NCBI RefSeq assembly: GCF_900142765.1
Contig: NZ_FRCB01000002.1
Location: 248,001 to 312,000, forward strand
Length of the DNA: 64,000 nucleotides
Reading direction: 5' to 3'
DNA from: Roseovarius litoreus
GTDB lineage: Bacteria > Pseudomonadota > Alphaproteobacteria > Rhodobacterales > Rhodobacteraceae
Positions 1 to 7,980 of this stretch are shown here, piece after piece. The first letter of the stretch is position 1, and the number at the start of each line of letters is the position of its first letter. The position numbers and the translations under genes were made by a program. Below the pieces are notes generated by a model. It worked only from the letters and a program-made list of their open reading frames with translations. It ran no database searches and had not been told where the DNA came from.

Positions 1-1
1 G

Positions 2-547
2 CGCCATGCAAGGGGCATGACCGTGGCCGATCTGGCCGATGCGACGGGCCTGTCGGTGGGGATGCTGTCGAAGATCGAGAACGGCGTCACCTCGCCGTCG
101 CTGACCACGCTGCAGGCCTTGTCGAGCGCGTTGAGCGTTCCGGTCACGGCCTTCTTCCGGCGCTTCGAGGAGCGGCGCGAAGCGGTGCATGTGAAGGCGG
201 GTGAGGCGCTGGAGATCGAGAGGGCCGGCACGCGGGCCGGGCATCAATACAATCTGCTGGGACATCTGGGCGCCAACAATTCGGGTGTGGTGGTGGAGCC
301 GTATCTCATCACGTTGAACGAGGAGTCGGATGTGTTCCCGATCTTCCAGCATGACGGGGTGGAGCTGCTTTATATTCTGGAAGGCGAGGTGGGATACCGG
401 CATGGCGATCAGAGTTTTCACCTGCGTCCCGGTGACAGCCTGTTCTTCGATGCCGACGCGCCGCACGGACCGGATGAATTGATCCGGCTGCCGATTCGGT
501 ATCTGTCGGTGATCTCGTATCCGCAGGGCAGAAGCCGGGAGGGCTGA
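2..547 (+). CDS. XRE-family regulator with C-terminal cupin domain (5' truncated)
   Basis: This is a transcriptional regulator made of an N-terminal helix-turn-helix and a C-terminal cupin sensor domain. The reading frame is already open at base 2, ahead of the first ATG at 17, and reads like the middle of an XRE helix-turn-helix (GLSVGMLSKIENG, then SPSLTTLQALSSAL). The true start therefore lies outside the window and 181 residues are visible. The cupin half runs from about residue 95 to the end and has the usual H-D-G...E and PGDS...AD.PHG strands. XRE-cupin proteins often control amine, polyamine or amino-acid catabolism. An association with the downstream methylamine operon is only suggested by position. 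Confidence 0.85.
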   Translation, partial: RHARGMTVADLADATGLSVGMLSKIENGVTSPSLTTLQALSSALSVPVTAFFRRFEERREAVHVKAGEALEIERAGTRAGHQYNLLGHLGANNSGVVVEPYLITLNEESDVFPIFQHDGVELLYILEGEVGYRHGDQSFHLRPGDSLFFDADAPHGPDELIRLPIRYLSVISYPQGRSREG

Positions 548-754
548 GGCGGGGCGCGGTCCGTCTTTGGTCCGCGCCCCAACCTGCCTATCGCCGGTCC
601 CGTCATGCGAGAGGGCATGCGATGCGGCGATGCCCCGCCCATGATGCCATCTGCCGGGATGAGGCTTGGCCCGGCAGGCAGCGGCGCGACGGATATGGAG
701 GGATGTCGCGGGCGGGGGAGAGGGTGTGCGCCTCAGGCGTGTGAGCGGACCGCT

Positions 755-1468
755 TTAGGGACCCGGATCGACGACGCGCAGATAGGATATGATCCGACGG
801 GAGAGCGCGCCGAATTGGCGAAGCACCTCGGTTTCGCTGCGCTCGTCCGGCACGAGCGCCACATCGCCCGGCATCCAGTCGGCGGGCGTCGCGGCGCCGG
901 TTGCGTCAACCAGTTGCAGCGCCTCGATCACGCGGATCAGTTCCGCGGTGCTGCGGCCGATATGCACGGGATATTCCATCATGACGGCGATGCGCAATTC
1001 GGGGGTCAGGATGAAGCTCTTGCGGATCGCGTGGCCGGTGGCTTCCTCGTCGTGGATCATTCCGAACAGCTGACTGAGGGTCAGCATCGGGTCGTGACCG
1101 ATGGGAAAGCCGATATCGACCTCGAAGATGTCCTCGACATGCTCGTGCCAGAGCCTTTGGTCCTCGATCGGGGAGGCGCTGATGCCCAGATGTTTCACAT
1201 TGAGCCGTTTCCAGGTCTCGTCATGCGAGGCGAGAGAGGCGATTTCGGTGGTGCAGACCGGGGTCAGGGCCGCGGGATGGCTGAAGAGATGTGTCCAGCT
1301 TCCGAGCGCCCAATCGCGAAAGCGCAGCTCGCCCTGGGTGGTGTCGAGGGAAAAATCGGGAAACTTGTCCCCGATCCGGGGCAACCAGCGCACGGTGCGG
1401 CGCGCGCTGATAGGCAGTTTGATGAGAGCGTTTCCGGGATCGCGATCTGCAAAGAGCTGGATGGACAT
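755..1468 (-). CDS. 1-Cys peroxiredoxin (Prx6-type, AhpC/TSA family)
   Basis: This is a thiol peroxidase that reduces hydrogen peroxide and organic peroxides in the cytoplasm. It has 237 residues, the usual length for the Prx6 class. The peroxidatic cysteine is Cys72 in the hallmark TPVCTTE. It is the only cysteine in the protein, so there is no resolving cysteine and this is a true 1-Cys enzyme. The C-terminal arm contains PADWMPGD...LVP, which matches the dimerisation extension of Prx6. The gene converges with the XRE-cupin gene and is divergent from the orphan response regulator at 1744; the 275-bp space between them must hold both promoters. Peroxide defence beside amine oxidation genes makes sense, but a functional link is inferred only from position. 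Confidence 0.92.
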   Translation of the reverse strand: MSIQLFADRDPGNALIKLPISARRTVRWLPRIGDKFPDFSLDTTQGELRFRDWALGSWTHLFSHPAALTPVCTTEIASLASHDETWKRLNVKHLGISASPIEDQRLWHEHVEDIFEVDIGFPIGHDPMLTLSQLFGMIHDEEATGHAIRKSFILTPELRIAVMMEYPVHIGRSTAELIRVIEALQLVDATGAATPADWMPGDVALVPDERSETEVLRQFGALSRRIISYLRVVDPGP

Positions 1469-1743
1469 AAGGTGTTTCTTTCAATGGCCTGATTTTTCCT
1501 TGCTATGGGCGGAAGATGGCTGGTTGGCGGCGGTATTTTTCAAAATTTTGCAAATTGAGAACAATCAAGTTACTCTGCCTTTGGTTGCGGCGCTTGTTTT
1601 CGCTGCACCTTTTGCTTTTGGCCCTCCCGATGCGGTGCGGGGGTCGGGGCCGATGCGGTAGAGAGTGATATTTTCCCGAACGCCGAGCTCTGCGCCCGAA
1701 AGGGCAGGGGCCGATTCACATCCCAGCCGAAGGGAGGCATGTC

Positions 1744-2463
1744 ATGAGTGACGGCAAGATCATTGTCCTGCACGAAGAAAAAGACCTGCGCGCGGCCATC
1801 GAGGCCGACCTGCAGGAAGATGGATATATCGTGTATCAATGTGAGACGATCAAGGCGCTGTCGCAGCATCTTGCCCGGCATGATTTCGATATTCTGCTGC
1901 TCGATGCACGGCCGCCGGATGGCGACGGCATCGGCCTTGTGCAGGATGTGCGGCGCAGCTCGGATGTGGGGATCATCCTGCTGGCCTGTGAGGACCACGA
2001 GGTGGACACGGTGCTGGGGCTGGAACTGGGTGCGGATGATTACATGACCAAGCCGTTTCGGATGCGCGAGTTGCGCGCCCGGGTGAATGCGCTCAGGCGC
2101 CGGAATTCGGGCTTCGCGGCCCTGAGGGGGCGTTCGCAGGATGCGCCGGATACGGCCCGCCAAGAGCTGCATGGGCTGAGGGTGCATGGGCCGTCGCGCA
2201 GCGTTCGGCGCATCGACGGGCAAGAGGTGAGGCTGACCACGCTGGAATTCGATGTTCTGGAGGTTCTGTTGGCGCGGCCCGATCAGGTTCTGTCACGCCG
2301 GCATATCATGGAGAATATCCGCGGCGGGGATTGGGCGGGCAGCGAGCGCGCGATCGACGGGCTGGTGAGCCGGTTGCGGCGCAAGCTGTTCACCGATGGC
2401 AGCGGCGGGAGCAAGATCAAGACGGTACGCGGCAAGGGCTATCTGATGACGAGCGGCGGCTGA
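1744..2463 (+). CDS. OmpR/PhoB-family response regulator, orphan
   Basis: This is a two-component response regulator of 239 residues. The receiver domain (about 1-120) has the acidic pair Glu11/Glu12, the phospho-acceptor Asp54 in LLLDARPPDGDG, and the conserved Lys103 in DDYMTKPF. The position normally held by Thr or Ser near residue 81 (IILLAC) is Ala, which may weaken the phosphorylation-coupled switch. The winged-helix DNA-binding domain (about 140-237) includes LTTLEFDVLEVLL and the recognition-helix region ERAIDGLVSRLRRKL. An AGGGAGG ribosome-binding site precedes the start. No histidine kinase is adjacent. The gene lies 92 bp upstream of the mgs operon in the same direction, so it may act on that promoter, but this is inference. 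Confidence 0.9.
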   Translation: MSDGKIIVLHEEKDLRAAIEADLQEDGYIVYQCETIKALSQHLARHDFDILLLDARPPDGDGIGLVQDVRRSSDVGIILLACEDHEVDTVLGLELGADDYMTKPFRMRELRARVNALRRRNSGFAALRGRSQDAPDTARQELHGLRVHGPSRSVRRIDGQEVRLTTLEFDVLEVLLARPDQVLSRRHIMENIRGGDWAGSERAIDGLVSRLRRKLFTDGSGGSKIKTVRGKGYLMTSGG

Positions 2464-2468
2464 GGTGT

Positions 2469-2510
2469 TATTCCTGTGAGGAATATTAAATTCTTTATAT
2501 TGAAATAGGC
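2469..2510 (+). promoter_or_regulatory. Palindrome and AT-rich promoter region upstream of mgsA
   Basis: A perfect 7-bp inverted repeat, TATTCCT-GTG-AGGAATA, spans 2469-2485. It is followed at once by the only strongly AT-rich stretch nearby (about 2484-2506, containing TTTATATTGAAATA). The site lies just after the response-regulator stop and about 60 bp before the mgsA start. It is a reasonable promoter/operator candidate for the methylamine operon. The arms could alternatively form a weak hairpin after the regulator gene. Confidence 0.4.
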
Positions 2511-2555
2511 GCGGTTCGGCGCTAGCCTTCCGATTGAAGGATCATGGAGGCGTCG

Positions 2556-3449
2556 ATGTGTGGAATCGTCGGACTGTTTTTGAAGGACAAGTCGCTTGAG
2601 CCCAAGCTGGGTGAAATGCTGACGGATATGCTGATTACCATGTCGGATCGCGGGCCGGACAGTGCGGGCATCGCGGTCTATGGCACGGACCGGGATGGCT
2701 TTGCCAAGCTGACCGTGCAGGCGGATGACCCGGCACGCTTTGCGGGGCTGGATGATGAGCTGTCGCAAGTGCTGGGCTGCGATGTGACGCTGAGGGCCAA
2801 GGACACCCATGCGGTGATCGATCTGCCCGAGGACAAGCTTGCCCCGGCGCGAGAGGCGCTGAAGGAGCTGCGCCCCGAGGCAAGGGTGATGAGCGCGGGC
2901 GAGGTGATCGAGATCTACAAGGAGGTGGGTCTGCCGGGGGATGTGGCCAAGCGCTTCGACATCCCGCATCTGCAGGGCACCCATGGCATCGGCCATACCC
3001 GGATGGCGACCGAGAGTGCTGTGACCACGCTGGGCGCGCATCCGTTCTCGACCGGGCCGGATCAGTGCCTTGTGCATAACGGGTCGCTGAGCAACCACAA
3101 CTCGCTGCGGCGCAAGCTGGCGCGCGAGGGTGTGAGGGTCGAGACCGAGAACGACACCGAAGTGGCGGCCGCCTATCTCACATGGAAGATGCAGCAGGGT
3201 CATTCGCTGGGCGAGGCGCTGGAATCGGGGCTGGAGGATCTGGACGGGTTCTACACCTTCGTGGTGGGGACCAAGGACGGGTTCGGCGTGTTGCGCGATC
3301 CCATCGCCTGCAAGCCCGCCGTGATGGCCGAGACCGATCAATACGTGGCTTTCGGCAGCGAATACCGCGCGCTGGTCAACCTGCCGGGTATCGAAGATGC
3401 CCGCGTCTGGGAGCCCGAACCCGCAACCGTCTATTTCTGGAAGCACTGA
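2556..3449 (+). CDS. mgsA: N-methylglutamate synthase subunit A (class II glutamine amidotransferase)
   Basis: This is the glutaminase-like subunit of N-methylglutamate synthase, which works with MgsB and MgsC to convert methylamine and glutamate to N-methylglutamate. The protein begins MCGIVGLF. Removal of Met exposes Cys2, the N-terminal nucleophile required in class II (Ntn) amidotransferases, and this fixes the start at 2556. An ATG at 2544 would bury the cysteine, and the GGAG around 2546-2549 is the ribosome-binding site of the 2556 start. Other family features are RGPDSAG and GIGHTRMATES. At 297 residues it is the usual size for the stand-alone domain. It is the first gene of mgsA-mgsB-mgsC-gmaS, with mgsB beginning two bases after its stop codon. 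Confidence 0.93.
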   Translation: MCGIVGLFLKDKSLEPKLGEMLTDMLITMSDRGPDSAGIAVYGTDRDGFAKLTVQADDPARFAGLDDELSQVLGCDVTLRAKDTHAVIDLPEDKLAPAREALKELRPEARVMSAGEVIEIYKEVGLPGDVAKRFDIPHLQGTHGIGHTRMATESAVTTLGAHPFSTGPDQCLVHNGSLSNHNSLRRKLAREGVRVETENDTEVAAAYLTWKMQQGHSLGEALESGLEDLDGFYTFVVGTKDGFGVLRDPIACKPAVMAETDQYVAFGSEYRALVNLPGIEDARVWEPEPATVYFWKH

Positions 3450-3450
3450 C

Positions 3451-4128
3451 ATGCAGACATTCGATCTTGAAGCTCAAGGGCTGCGCGCCCTGAACGAGAC
3501 GCTGCAGGCCCAGAGCCAGCAGACCAACGAGACCGCCTGGGAGATCGTCAACCCGCGCGGCAGCCATGCCATCGCCGTGGGGCTGGATGCGCCGATCGAG
3601 GTGACGGTCAAGGGTTCGACCGGGTATTACTGCGCGGGCATGAACAAGCAGGCCACGGTCCATGTGAAGGGCAGCGCCGGGCCGGGTGTCGCCGAGAACA
3701 TGATGAGCGGCACCGTCATCGTCGAGGGCGACGCCAGCCAATATGCCGGGGCCACCGGGCATGGCGGACTTCTGGTCATCAAGGGCAATGCCAGCTCGCG
3801 CTGCGGGATCTCGATGAAGGGGATCGACATCGTGGTGCAGGGCAATGTGGGGCATATGTCGGCCTTCATGGCGCAGAAGGGCAATCTTGTGGTCTGCGGC
3901 GACGCGGGTGACGCGCTGGGCGATTCGATCTACGAGGCGCGGCTCTTCGTGCGCGGCCAGGTCAAAAGCCTTGGCGCGGATTGCATCGAGAAAGAGATGC
4001 GCCCCGAGCACCTCGAGACCTTGCGCGATCTGCTGGAGCGGTCGGGCGTGGATGCCAGGCCCGAGGAGTTCCGCCGCTATGGGTCGGCCCGGCAGCTCTA
4101 CACCTTCGATATCGACAACGCCTATTGA
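3451..4128 (+). CDS. mgsB: N-methylglutamate synthase subunit B (GXGXG glutamate-synthase domain)
   Basis: This is the right-handed beta-helix (GXGXG) subunit of N-methylglutamate synthase, equivalent to the C-terminal domain of the glutamate synthase large subunit. It has 225 residues with repeated strand-turn units such as KGSTGYYCAGMN, KGSAGPGVAENM, EGDASQYAGATGHGG and QGNVGHMSAFM. The ATG at 3451 is preferred over an upstream in-frame ATG at 3397 that lies inside mgsA, because the homologous N-terminus (MQTFDLEAQGLR) begins here and follows the mgsA stop by a single base. Splitting the glutamate synthase architecture over three adjacent small genes is the diagnostic layout of mgsABC. Confidence 0.92.
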   Translation: MQTFDLEAQGLRALNETLQAQSQQTNETAWEIVNPRGSHAIAVGLDAPIEVTVKGSTGYYCAGMNKQATVHVKGSAGPGVAENMMSGTVIVEGDASQYAGATGHGGLLVIKGNASSRCGISMKGIDIVVQGNVGHMSAFMAQKGNLVVCGDAGDALGDSIYEARLFVRGQVKSLGADCIEKEMRPEHLETLRDLLERSGVDARPEEFRRYGSARQLYTFDIDNAY

Positions 4129-4139
4129 GGAGACCTGAC

Positions 4140-5483
4140 ATGGCCAAGGACGACAAACATGTGCCGCGCACCATGCCGGTCTATTCCAGCACCTTCACAC
4201 CGGAGGTGAATGCCGAGATCCGCCGTGCGGCGGCCACCGGCATCTATGACATTCGCGGCGGTGGCGCCAAGCGCCGGGTGCCGCATTTCGACGATCTGCT
4301 GTTCCTGGGCGCCTCGATGAGCCGCTACCCGCTGGAGGGGTATCGGGAACGCTGTGACACGAACGTGGTTCTGGGGACGCGCTTTGCCAAGAAACCGATC
4401 GAGCTTGCGATCCCGATCACCATCGCGGGCATGTCCTTTGGCGCGCTGAGCGCGCAGGCCAAGGAAGCGCTGGGCCGGGGCGCGTCGGCTGCGGGCACAT
4501 CGACCACCACGGGCGATGGCGGCATGACCCCCGAAGAGCGCGGCCAATCGAAAACGCTGGTCTATCAGTACCTGCCGTCGCGCTACGGGATGAACCCCGA
4601 CGATCTGCGCAAGGCGGATGCGATCGAAGTGGTCGTGGGGCAGGGCGCCAAGCCCGGCGGCGGCGGCATGCTGCTGGGTCAGAAGATCTCGGACCGGGTG
4701 GCGGAAATGCGCGACCTGCCCAAGGGGATCGATCAGCGCAGCGCCTGCCGGCATCCCGACTGGACGGGGCCGGACGATCTTGAGATCAAGATCCTCGAGC
4801 TGCGCGAGATCACCAACTGGGAGAAGCCGATCTATGTGAAGGTCGGCGGCGCGCGGCCCTATTTCGACACCACGCTGGCGGTCAAGGCGGGCGCGGATGT
4901 GGTCGTGCTGGACGGGATGCAGGGCGGCACGGCGGCGACGCAGGATGTGTTCATCGAGCATGTGGGCCAGCCGACGCTGGCTTGCATCCGCGATGCGGTG
5001 CGTGCGCTGCAGGATCTCAACATGCATCGCGAGGTGCAGCTGATCGTGTCGGGCGGCATCCGCTCGGGCGCGGATGTGGCCAAGGCGCTGGCGCTGGGCG
5101 CGGATGCGGTCAGCATCGGCACGGCGGCGATGATCGCGATGGGCGACAACGATCCCAAATGGGAGGCCGAATACGAAAAGCTGGGCAGCACGGCGGGCGC
5201 CTATGACGACTGGCACGAGGGGCGCGACCCCGCGGGCATCTCGACGCAGGACCCCGAACTGGCCGCGCGGCTCGATCCGGTCGAGGCCGGGCGGCGCTTG
5301 CGCAACTATCTCAAGGTGATGGCGCTGGAATGCCAGACGCTGGCGCGGGCCTGCGGCAAGAACCATGTGCAGCATCTCGAGCCCGAGGATCTGGTGGCGC
5401 TCACGCTCGAGGCCGCGGCGATGGCGCAGGTGCCCCTGGCGGGAACCAACTGGTGGCCGGGCAAGCCCGGCGCTACATTCTGA
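4140..5483 (+). CDS. mgsC: N-methylglutamate synthase subunit C (FMN-binding glutamate-synthase domain)
   Basis: This is the catalytic FMN-barrel subunit of N-methylglutamate synthase, 447 residues. Visible features are the flavin/glutamate-binding stretch GMSFGALSAQAKEALGRGA followed by TTTGDGGM, the glycine-rich loop KPGGGGMLLG, VVVLDGMQGGTAAT, and the phosphate-binding VSGGIRSGADVAKAL. A C-terminal cysteine cluster (ECQTLARACGKNH) is where glutamate synthases place their iron-sulfur ligands. The start at 4140 follows a GAGGAG ribosome-binding site just after the mgsB stop. An in-frame extension to 3981 would run through mgsB and is rejected. A GC-rich hairpin separates this gene from gmaS. 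Confidence 0.93.
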   Translation: MAKDDKHVPRTMPVYSSTFTPEVNAEIRRAAATGIYDIRGGGAKRRVPHFDDLLFLGASMSRYPLEGYRERCDTNVVLGTRFAKKPIELAIPITIAGMSFGALSAQAKEALGRGASAAGTSTTTGDGGMTPEERGQSKTLVYQYLPSRYGMNPDDLRKADAIEVVVGQGAKPGGGGMLLGQKISDRVAEMRDLPKGIDQRSACRHPDWTGPDDLEIKILELREITNWEKPIYVKVGGARPYFDTTLAVKAGADVVVLDGMQGGTAATQDVFIEHVGQPTLACIRDAVRALQDLNMHREVQLIVSGGIRSGADVAKALALGADAVSIGTAAMIAMGDNDPKWEAEYEKLGSTAGAYDDWHEGRDPAGISTQDPELAARLDPVEAGRRLRNYLKVMALECQTLARACGKNHVQHLEPEDLVALTLEAAAMAQVPLAGTNWWPGKPGATF

Positions 5484-5499
5484 GGATCAAGATATAATC

Positions 5500-5523
5500 G
5501 GGGGCGGGTCAACCGCCCCCTTT
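5500..5523 (+). terminator. GC hairpin with short T-run between mgsC and gmaS
   Basis: A perfect 8-bp stem (GGGGGCGG / CCGCCCCC) closes a 5-nt loop and is followed by TTT. It lies between the mgsC stop and the gmaS ribosome-binding site, which are only 69 bp apart. The short T-run suggests a partial terminator or an mRNA-processing/stabilising hairpin that sets a different expression level for gmaS, rather than a full stop. Confidence 0.6.
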
Positions 5524-5552
5524 CATGCCAACAGGGAAAGGAAAAAAGGACC

Positions 5553-6869
5553 ATGACAAAGGATCTGGCCGCCTATGCCGCCGAAAACGGCGTCAAGTAT
5601 TTCATGATCTCGTTCACCGACCTCTTCGGGGGGCAGCGCGCCAAGCTGGTGCCGGCACAGGCGATCGCCGACATGCAGACCGATGGGGCGGGGTTCGCGG
5701 GCTTTGCCACATGGCTCGACATGACGCCGGCGCATCCCGACATGCTGGCGGTGCCCGATCCCGACAGCGTGATCCAGCTGCCCTGGAAGCCCGAGGTGGC
5801 CTGGGTCGCGGCCAACCCGATCATGGAAGGCGAGGACGTGGCACAAGCTCCGCGCAACGTGCTGCGGCGGCTGATCGCGGAGGCGGCCGCTGAGGGGATG
5901 CATGTCAAGACCGGCGTCGAGGCCGAGTATTTCCTGCTCACCCCCGATGGCAACGCGCTGAGCGATCCCTATGACACGGCCGAAAAGCCCTGCTACGACC
6001 AGCAGGCGGTGATGCGCCGCTATGACGTGGTGCGCGAGATCTGCGACTACATGCTGGAGCTGGGCTGGGGCCCCTACCAGAACGACCACGAGGACGCCAA
6101 TGGCCAGTTCGAGATGAACTGGGAATTCGACGACGTTCTGGTGACCGCCGACCGGCATTCCTTCTTCAAGTTCATGACCAAGTCGATCGCCGAGAAGCAC
6201 GGCTTCCGCGCCACCTTCATGCCCAAGCCGATCGAGGGGCTGACCGGCAATGGCGCGCATCTGCATATCTCGGTCTGGGATGCGCCGGGGGCGGCGTCGA
6301 AGGTCAATGTCTTCGCCGACGACAGCAAGGAGCTGGGCCTGTCGGATCAGGGACGGCACTTCCTTGGCGGGATCATGAAACACGCCACCGGCATGGCGGC
6401 GATCACCAACCCCACGGTCAACAGCTACAAGCGGATCAATGCGCCGCGCACCAGTTCGGGGGCGACCTGGGCGCCCAACACGGTGACCTGGACCTCGAAC
6501 AACCGCACCCATATGGTGCGGGTGCCCGGCCCCGGCCGGTTCGAGCTGCGCCTGCCCGATGGCGCGGCCAACCCCTATCTTCTGCAGGCGGTCACGCTGG
6601 CGGCGGGGCTCGACGGGGTGCGCACCAAGGCCGATCCCGGCAAGCGCTACGAGATCGACATGTATGCCGAGGGCCACAAGGTGAAGGGCGCGCCGCGCCT
6701 GCCGCTCAACATGCTCGACGCGCTGCGCGCCTATGACAGCGACAAGGTGCTCAAGGCGGCGATGGGCGAGGAGTTCTCGGAAGCCTTCATCAACATGAAG
6801 ATGAAGGAATGGAATTCCTTCGTGTCGCATTTCAGCCGCTGGGAAAAGGACAACACGCTCGACATCTGA
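5553..6869 (+). CDS. gmaS: Gamma-glutamylmethylamide synthetase (glutamine-synthetase family)
   Basis: This enzyme ligates methylamine to glutamate at the expense of ATP, giving gamma-glutamylmethylamide, the entry step of the N-methylglutamate pathway. The 438 residues fit the short GmaS type. Glutamine-synthetase-fold landmarks are the GVEAEYFLL metal-binding strand, NDHEDANGQFEMNW, GNGAHLHISVWD (the ATP/metal-binding NG.G.H segment), and RFELRLPDGAANPYLLQA. It has the usual GmaS N-terminus (KYFMISFTDLFGGQRAKLVP) and lacks a typical adenylylation loop. Placement directly after mgsABC separates it from ordinary GlnA or GlnT paralogues. An AAAGGA ribosome-binding site precedes the start. The same enzyme family supplies nitrogen from methylamine in many Roseobacter strains. 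Confidence 0.9.
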   Translation: MTKDLAAYAAENGVKYFMISFTDLFGGQRAKLVPAQAIADMQTDGAGFAGFATWLDMTPAHPDMLAVPDPDSVIQLPWKPEVAWVAANPIMEGEDVAQAPRNVLRRLIAEAAAEGMHVKTGVEAEYFLLTPDGNALSDPYDTAEKPCYDQQAVMRRYDVVREICDYMLELGWGPYQNDHEDANGQFEMNWEFDDVLVTADRHSFFKFMTKSIAEKHGFRATFMPKPIEGLTGNGAHLHISVWDAPGAASKVNVFADDSKELGLSDQGRHFLGGIMKHATGMAAITNPTVNSYKRINAPRTSSGATWAPNTVTWTSNNRTHMVRVPGPGRFELRLPDGAANPYLLQAVTLAAGLDGVRTKADPGKRYEIDMYAEGHKVKGAPRLPLNMLDALRAYDSDKVLKAAMGEEFSEAFINMKMKEWNSFVSHFSRWEKDNTLDI

Positions 6870-6949
6870 TCGGGCGCCGGCGCCTTTGGCCGGGGGCGGA
6901 TGCCTCCGGCGGGAGTATTTGGAGAACGATGAAAGAGGGCCTGCGCGCG

Positions 6950-6999
6950 CGTTTCTTCTGGCCGGAAATATCCCGGGGGTTTGGGGGCAGAGCCCCCAA
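6950..6999 (+). repeat. Intergenic repeat module, copy A, ending in a hairpin
   Basis: The stretch contains GTTTCTTCTGGC, then ATATCCCGGGG, then the hairpin TTGGGGGC-AGA-GCCCCCAA (6981-6999). The same ordered modules recur in opposite orientation near 60718-60784. Being between convergent genes, the hairpin may also end gmaS transcription. Confidence 0.6.
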
Positions 7000-7012
7000 G
7001 TCCACGTCAGCG

Positions 7013-7048
7013 AAAAAAACGGCGCGGGGGGATGAGCCGCCCGCGCCG
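7013..7048 (-). terminator. Rho-independent terminator after mtkB
   Basis: Read on the minus strand, a 9-bp stem (CGGCGCGGG / CCCGCGCCG) is followed by seven T residues. It lies about 50 bp downstream of the mtkB stop codon and is the clearest intrinsic terminator in this part of the window. It closes the sgaA-to-mtkB transcription unit. Confidence 0.8.
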
Positions 7049-7098
7049 CAGTCAAGACCCGCGCCGCGCGATCAGGGGCGCGCGGCGACGGTTTGCGA

Positions 7099-7980
7099 TC
7101 AGTGCAGCATCTTCGCCACGGTTTCGCCGAAGGCCGAAGGGGTGGGCACGATGGTGACGCCGGAGCTTTTGAGGATCTCGACCTTTTCCTGAGCCGATTC
7201 CCCGAAGGCAGAGACGATCGCGCCGGCATGGCCCATGCGCCGTCCCTTGGGGGCCGAGAGACCGGCGACATAGGCGGCCACAGGTTTGGTCATGTGGGTT
7301 TCGATATATTCGGCGGCTTCGGCCTCTTGCGGGCCGCCGATCTCGCCGACCATCACGACGGCGTCGGTGTCGGGGTCGGCCTCGAAGAGCTCGAGGATGT
7401 CGCGAAAACTCGAGCCGTTGATCGGGTCGCCGCCGATGCCGATGGAGGACGACACGCCGATGCCCTTGGCCTTCATCTGGCTTGCGGCCTCGTAGCCCAA
7501 TGTGCCGGAGCGTCCGACGATGCCCACGCGCCCGGGCATGTAGATATGCGGCGGCATAAGACCCGCGAAGGCCTGACCGGGGGTGATGATCCCGGCGCAG
7601 TTGGGGCCGATCAGGCGCATCCGGCGGTCGGCCTTGTAGCGGCGCATGTAGCGTTTGACGCGGATCATGTCGGCCGCCGGGATCCCGTCGGCGATGCAGA
7701 CGCAGGTCTTGATGCCGGCATCGGCCGCTTCCATGATCGAATCGGCGGCGAAGGGCGGGGGCACGAAGCTGATGACCAGCTCGGCGCCGGTTTCGGCCAC
7801 GGCGCCCTTCACGGTGTTGAACACGGGCAGGCCCAGATGGGTGCTGCCGCCCTTGCCCGGTGTTACGCCGCCCACCACGTTGGTCCCGTGGTTGATCATG
7901 TCCTGGGTGTGAAAAGTGCCGATCCGCCCGGTGAAGCCGGTCACCAGCACCTTCGTGTCGCTGTCGATGAGAATGGCCAT
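7099..7980 (-). CDS. mtkB: Malate-CoA ligase, succinyl-CoA-synthetase-alpha-like subunit
   Basis: With MtkA this forms malate thiokinase, which makes malyl-CoA from malate, CoA and ATP in the serine cycle. It has 293 residues and the alpha-type architecture: a CoA-binding Rossmann domain (VTGFTGRIGTFH, GGVTPGKGG), GPNCAGIITPG, GRSGTLGYE, and the phosphohistidine site at His251 in GHAGAIVSAFGES. The start overlaps the mtkA stop as TAATG, with an AAGGAGG ribosome-binding site inside mtkA. On sequence alone it could be a SucD, but the neighbouring mcl, hydroxyacid dehydrogenase and sgaA genes point to the serine cycle. Confidence 0.88.
   Translation of the reverse strand: MAILIDSDTKVLVTGFTGRIGTFHTQDMINHGTNVVGGVTPGKGGSTHLGLPVFNTVKGAVAETGAELVISFVPPPFAADSIMEAADAGIKTCVCIADGIPAADMIRVKRYMRRYKADRRMRLIGPNCAGIITPGQAFAGLMPPHIYMPGRVGIVGRSGTLGYEAASQMKAKGIGVSSSIGIGGDPINGSSFRDILELFEADPDTDAVVMVGEIGGPQEAEAAEYIETHMTKPVAAYVAGLSAPKGRRMGHAGAIVSAFGESAQEKVEILKSSGVTIVPTPSAFGETVAKMLH

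Noticed and set aside
605..1492. A 295-residue plus-strand frame opposite the peroxiredoxin gene
   Set aside because: It is antisense to a gene with clear family motifs and has no domain of its own.
4122..5375. Long minus-strand frame opposite mgsC
   Set aside because: High-GC antisense shadow rich in Arg and His; mgsC on the plus strand has all family motifs.
5523..7271. 582-residue minus-strand frame opposite gmaS
   Set aside because: Antisense shadow with no ribosome-binding site or family pattern.
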